From positions 124,001 to 188,000 of the forward strand of contig NZ_WSJB01000012.1 of the NCBI RefSeq assembly GCF_009763255.1: a stretch of DNA of 64,000 bases, read 5' to 3'. This DNA is from Bordetella sp. 02P26C-1. Lineage in GTDB: Bacteria > Pseudomonadota > Gammaproteobacteria > Burkholderiales > Burkholderiaceae_B. The notes beneath the pieces were generated by a model. The model worked only from the letters and a program-made list of their open reading frames with translations, was not told the origin of the DNA and did no database searches. This document shows, piece by piece, positions 60,963 to 64,000 of this stretch (position 1 is its first letter; the number at the start of each line of letters is the position of its first letter). Both the position numbers and the translations under genes were made by a program.

Positions 60963-61730
60963 TTATTGACCCGCGCTGAGCGTGGCGAGAAAGCGTTCAT
61001 CCGCGCGCGTGAGCCAGCCTTGGGCGCGGGCGCGTTCTAGCAGATCGGGGCGGCGCGCGGCGGTGATGCGAAGCGATTGTTCGCGGCGCCAGCGTGCGAT
61101 GTTGGCGTGATGGCCGCTTAGCAACTCGGCGGGCACGCTTTGTCCGTCATACACCTCAGGGCGAGTGTAATGCGGGCTATCGAGCAGGCCCGATAGCGTG
61201 TCGTTAAAAGAATCTTGTAACGCGGAATCGCCGTCGTTGAGAACGCCCGGCAACAGGCGAATGGCGGCATCGATGACGGCAAGCGCCGCGATTTCGCCGC
61301 CCGACAGTACAAAGTCGCCCAGCGAAATCTCGTCCGTAACGCACCGGTCGATAAAGCGTTGATCGATGCCTTCGTAGCGGCCACAAATGAGAATCGCGCC
61401 GGGGCTATCCGCGAGCGATTGCGCGGCGACCTGATCGTAGCGGCGCCCTGTCGGCGAAAGCAGGATGACGGGCGCGAGCCCGGCGCCCTGCTCTGCCCGT
61501 TCAGCCTGCGCAGCAGCAACAGCGGCCTCCAGAGGGGCCGCCATCATAACCATTCCCGGTCCACCACCGTAGGGGCGATCGTCGACGGTGCGATGCACGT
61601 CTTGCGTGAAATCACGAGGATTCCATGCCTTTAGTGCCCACCGACCCTGGGTATGCGCGCGGCCGGTGACACCCAAGTCGCGCACGGTTCCGAACATATC
61701 CGGAAAAAGCGTGACGACGTCAAAGCGCAT
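60963..61730 (-). CDS. trmD: tRNA (guanine-N1)-methyltransferase TrmD
   Basis: A 255-residue SPOUT methyltransferase making m1G37 in t[17 protein letters not shown] opens; the SAM-binding trefoil knot is in [26 protein letters not shown] and [31 protein letters not shown] is conserved. The ATG at 61730 shares one base with the rimM stop (TGATG). Third gene of rpsP-rimM-trmD; rplS is not next to it here, the helical-repeat gene lies downstream instead. Confidence 0.98.
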   Translation of the reverse strand: MRFDVVTLFPDMFGTVRDLGVTGRAHTQGRWALKAWNPRDFTQDVHRTVDDRPYGGGPGMVMMAAPLEAAVAAAQAERAEQGAGLAPVILLSPTGRRYDQVAAQSLADSPGAILICGRYEGIDQRFIDRCVTDEISLGDFVLSGGEIAALAVIDAAIRLLPGVLNDGDSALQDSFNDTLSGLLDSPHYTRPEVYDGQSVPAELLSGHHANIARWRREQSLRITAARRPDLLERARAQGWLTRADERFLATLSAGQ

Positions 61731-62353
61731 CACAAATCCGTGGGCCAGTTGCTATCGATACGGCGTGCCGCCAGGTCGACCGAAAGAATGTGGGCACCGA
61801 CAAAAGGCACCAGCGTTTCCATGGGGCGCCCCTTCGCGTCGAGCCGGGGCGCGGGGGTCGTTGCGGCATCGGATGCGTCTTGCAGTACCACGCGCAAAAT
61901 GGCGTGGGCACCGTTATCCATGACATCCTCGACGATACCGACGCGGGTAGGCTCGCCCTCGGCGTCCGAATAAAACGCGCAGCCGATCAGATCGACCCAG
62001 TAATACTCGTCGTCGGCGGTCGCCGGGAACTCGCTGCGCGGCACCTGCACGGTCTGCCCGCGCAACGCCTCGGCTTGATCGCGATCGTCGATGCCCTCGA
62101 GCTGCGCCACCACGGTGGTGCCCTGCGGACGCGCCTGCAGTACACGTACAGCGCTGGGCACGGACGCGACAGCGCCCCGCGCCGTTTCCGGAGCGAGGCG
62201 AGCCAGCCACCAGGTTTTCGCCCGGCGCAATGTATCAGCCTGCGCAGAATGCGGCTGGACCTTGACCCATCCCTTGACACCGTATGCCCCCGTGACACGA
62301 CCCAATTCGACTAAGTCGTCAGGCACGGCGTGGCGGGTAGAGGCGTCAGACAT
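61730..62353 (-). CDS. rimM: Ribosome maturation factor RimM
   Basis: A 207-residue RimM for 30S assembly. The N-terminal domain has [22 protein letters not shown]; the PRC-barrel domain includes [40 protein letters not shown] and the end [19 protein letters not shown]. It carries an insert of Ala/Thr-rich sequence near residues 160-175 ([15 protein letters not shown]). It lies between rpsP and trmD. Confidence 0.97.
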   Translation of the reverse strand: MSDASTRHAVPDDLVELGRVTGAYGVKGWVKVQPHSAQADTLRRAKTWWLARLAPETARGAVASVPSAVRVLQARPQGTTVVAQLEGIDDRDQAEALRGQTVQVPRSEFPATADDEYYWVDLIGCAFYSDAEGEPTRVGIVEDVMDNGAHAILRVVLQDASDAATTPAPRLDAKGRPMETLVPFVGAHILSVDLAARRIDSNWPTDL

Positions 62354-62397
62354 GGGCTAAAGCAGTCGAAACCGACGCGCAGGTAACCAGCGAGCCC

Positions 62398-62658
62398 TTA
62401 GGCTGCGGCGGAAACTTTGGCCGAGTAGTCTTTGACCAGACGCTCAACAGCGGGCGACAGTTGTGCACCGCTCTTGGTCCAGTACTCTACGCGATCCATC
62501 GCGATACGCAGCTTTTCCGCGCCTTCGCTGGCGACGGGATTGTAGAAACCCACGCGCTCGATGAAGCGGCCATCGCGACGGTTGCGCGAATCGGTAGCTA
62601 CCAGGTTGTAGAACGGACGCTTCTTGGAGCCACCGCGGGCCATGCGAATCACCACCAT
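62398..62658 (-). CDS. rpsP: Ribosomal protein S16
   Basis: An 86-residue bS16: [41 protein letters not shown], then [35 protein letters not shown] ribosome site before ATG 62658. First gene of the rpsP-rimM-trmD operon. Confidence 0.98.
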   Translation of the reverse strand: MVVIRMARGGSKKRPFYNLVATDSRNRRDGRFIERVGFYNPVASEGAEKLRIAMDRVEYWTKSGAQLSPAVERLVKDYSAKVSAAA

Positions 62659-62689
62659 AGGTAATCCCTTGAATTAGTTGTGAAAAACA

Positions 62690-62723
62690 AAAGATTCTAG
62701 CATTAATTCATGCGCGCCGGCAA
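62690..62723 (-). promoter_or_regulatory. Promoter of the rpsP-rimM-trmD operon
   Basis: On the minus strand TTGCCG (62718-62723), an 18-base spacer and an extended -10 TGC-TAGAAT (hexamer 62694-62699), about 36 bases before the rpsP start. The string TGCTAGAATCTTT is repeated exactly in front of rpsU. Confidence 0.75.
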
Positions 62724-62815
62724 GACCCGAGATCAGCCGGCGACAACATGCCGCTAGAACGACGAACCATAGTATAGCCGCGACGCCATCGGACCGGGAT
62801 ATAGCCCCGAATCCA

Positions 62816-63073
62816 TCAACGTCGCCGCAGGAAATGCTGAACCGAATCAGGCGTTTCGTGCTGCGCCACCAAGCCGTTGCCGCTTTGCTTGGCGAAGGCC
62901 TGAAAATCACGCACGGCCTTAGGGTCCGTGGTGATGACACGCAACACCTGACCACTTTCCATCTGCGCCAAGGCTTTCTTGGCGCGCAGGATAGGCAGCG
63001 GGCAGGTCAGCCCGCTGGCATCGACATCGTGCTGAAACTCGGGCAGCTCGGACACCGGATCAGAGACGCTCAT
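62816..63073 (-). CDS. TusA/SirA-family sulfur carrier
   Basis: An 85-residue TusA-like protein. The active cysteine is C24 in [40 protein letters not shown]. Family members relay persulfide sulfur to tRNA thiolation or other pathways. ATG 63073 overlaps the end of alaS by 14 bases, so it is likely translated from the alaS transcript. Which sulfur pathway it feeds is not readable. Confidence 0.9.
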   Translation of the reverse strand: MSVSDPVSELPEFQHDVDASGLTCPLPILRAKKALAQMESGQVLRVITTDPKAVRDFQAFAKQSGNGLVAQHETPDSVQHFLRRR

Positions 63074-64000
63074 GGACCCAGCCCTCGACACTGGCAACGG
63101 CCGTAGGCAGCGCCGTTGCGTCGGTACCACCGCCCATGGCCATATCGGGACGACCACCACCCTTACCGCCGAGTTGACCGGCGACAAAGCCGACGAGTTC
63201 GCCTGCTTTGACGCGACCGGTCAGATCGGCCGTCACGCCGCCTACCACGCTGATCTTGCCGTCGGGACCCGCCGCTGCGAGCAGCACAATGGCGGATTTC
63301 AGACGATCTTTCAGGTTGTCGACCATGCCGCGCAGGGCCTTGGGGTCGACATCGGTGACTTGAGCGGCTAACACCTTGGCGCCCTTGATGTCCACCGCGC
63401 GCGCCGCCAGGTCATTACCCGCGCTGGCAGCGAGCTTGTTGCGGGCTTGATCCAGATCCTTTTCCAACGCGCGGACCTGATCCTGCATTTGCGCGATGCG
63501 CTCGGGCAGATCGGCGGGCGTGCTGCGCAATACGCCGGCGGCGCGCTCGAGCAGCGCCTGCTGGCTTTGCACCCAGGCAAGCGCGTTATCGCCGGTGATC
63601 GCCTCGACGCGGCGCACGCCAGCGGCCACGCCACCCTCGGCCACGATCTTGAACAAGCCGATGTCACCGGTGCGCGTCACGTGCGTGCCGCCGCACAGCT
63701 CGCGCGAGAAACCAATGTCGAGCACGCGCACGGTGTCGCCATACTTCTCGCCGAACAAGGCCATGGCGCCGCCCTTAACCGCCTCGTCGTAGGCCATCAC
63801 GCGAGCCTGCGTCGGATGGTTCGACAGCACTTCGGCATTGACAATGGCTTCGACCTGAGCGATCTGCTCCGCGGTCAAAGGCGCATCGTGCGCGAAGTCA
63901 AAGCGGGTCTTATCCGGATCGACCAACGAACCGCGCTGCTGCACGTGGCTGCCCAACACTTGACGCAAGGCTTTGTGCATCAGGTGAGTCGCCGAGTGAT
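63060..64000 (-). CDS. alaS: Alanyl-tRNA synthetase, C-terminal part (cut by window edge)
   Basis: The frame enters from the right edge ([37 protein letters not shown], the start of the editing domain) and continues through the zinc-binding CGGTH motif ([23 protein letters not shown]) and a coiled-coil to the C-terminal DHHA1-type domain ending [13 protein letters not shown] ... EGWVHERL. About 313 residues are visible. The aminoacylation domain lies outside. The enzyme charges tRNA-Ala and hydrolyses mischarged tRNA. Confidence 0.97.
   Translation of the reverse strand, partial: HSATHLMHKALRQVLGSHVQQRGSLVDPDKTRFDFAHDAPLTAEQIAQVEAIVNAEVLSNHPTQARVMAYDEAVKGGAMALFGEKYGDTVRVLDIGFSRELCGGTHVTRTGDIGLFKIVAEGGVAAGVRRVEAITGDNALAWVQSQQALLERAAGVLRSTPADLPERIAQMQDQVRALEKDLDQARNKLAASAGNDLAARAVDIKGAKVLAAQVTDVDPKALRGMVDNLKDRLKSAIVLLAAAGPDGKISVVGGVTADLTGRVKAGELVGFVAGQLGGKGGGRPDMAMGGGTDATALPTAVASVEGWVHERL

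Noticed and set aside
60674-60979. 101-codon plus-strand frame between the helical-repeat gene and trmD
   Set aside because: It starts inside the opposite gene, lacks a ribosome site and has no protein-like pattern.

Overview
The window is a moderately GC-rich chromosomal segment of a betaproteobacterium, most likely of the family Alcaligenaceae (Bordetella/Achromobacter relatives). The inference rests on gene order and protein style: ndk-rlmN-rodZ-ispG-hisS-yfgM-bamB-der-hisC-hfq-hflX-hflK-hflC-hisZ-purA in one run, recA-recX near a DUF2889 gene and sucCD, rpsU-dnaG-rpoD, a sigma-70 with a long Lys/Ala-rich N-terminal extension, and rpsP-rimM-trmD close to valS. No taxonomic search was possible.

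Layout. 1-3769 (minus): the start of a Flp/Tad-type pilus or secretion locus (pilin-like protein, TadG-like, TadE-like, an unknown exported protein, and the N-terminus of CpaB), with overlapping genes. 3995-10845 (minus): an FAH-family hydrolase, then a tight chain terC - 38-residue membrane protein - hemC - hemD - hemX - hemY - ppa that couples tetrapyrrole synthesis to a putative metal transporter. 11043-14676 (minus): a second terC, sucD, sucC and a DUF2889 gene. 14828-18159: divergent metE and metR with a MetR-type operator. 18223-19940 (minus): recA-recX behind a LexA box. 20186-24304 (plus): a TctDE-like two-component system and an MHS-family transporter. 24305-34340: a mixed stretch with rdgC, pyrB, several lipoproteins and small proteins, initiator tRNA-fMet, a small gene under a very good LexA box, and an AT-richer patch with a Hedgehog/intein (Hint) domain protein. 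34503-39744 (minus): rpsU-dnaG-rpoD followed by a CAU tRNA that looks like tRNA-Ile2. 40037-56184 (minus): the long housekeeping run from ndk to purA and a phosphoribosyltransferase. 56339-59224 (plus): valS. 59326-60729 (minus): an unrecognised alpha-helical repeat (ankyrin-like) protein. 60963-64000 (minus): trmD, rimM, rpsP, tusA-like and the C-terminal part of alaS.

Most of the window is conserved core genome. I did not find a clear new multi-gene system. The best candidates for something undescribed are the LexA-box-controlled small gene at 32745-33047, the neighbouring Hint-domain protein and 44-residue membrane protein in the AT-richer patch, the helical-repeat protein inserted between valS and trmD, the 38-residue membrane protein translationally coupled to terC and placed directly before hemC, and a possible small RNA locus at about 24376-24597.
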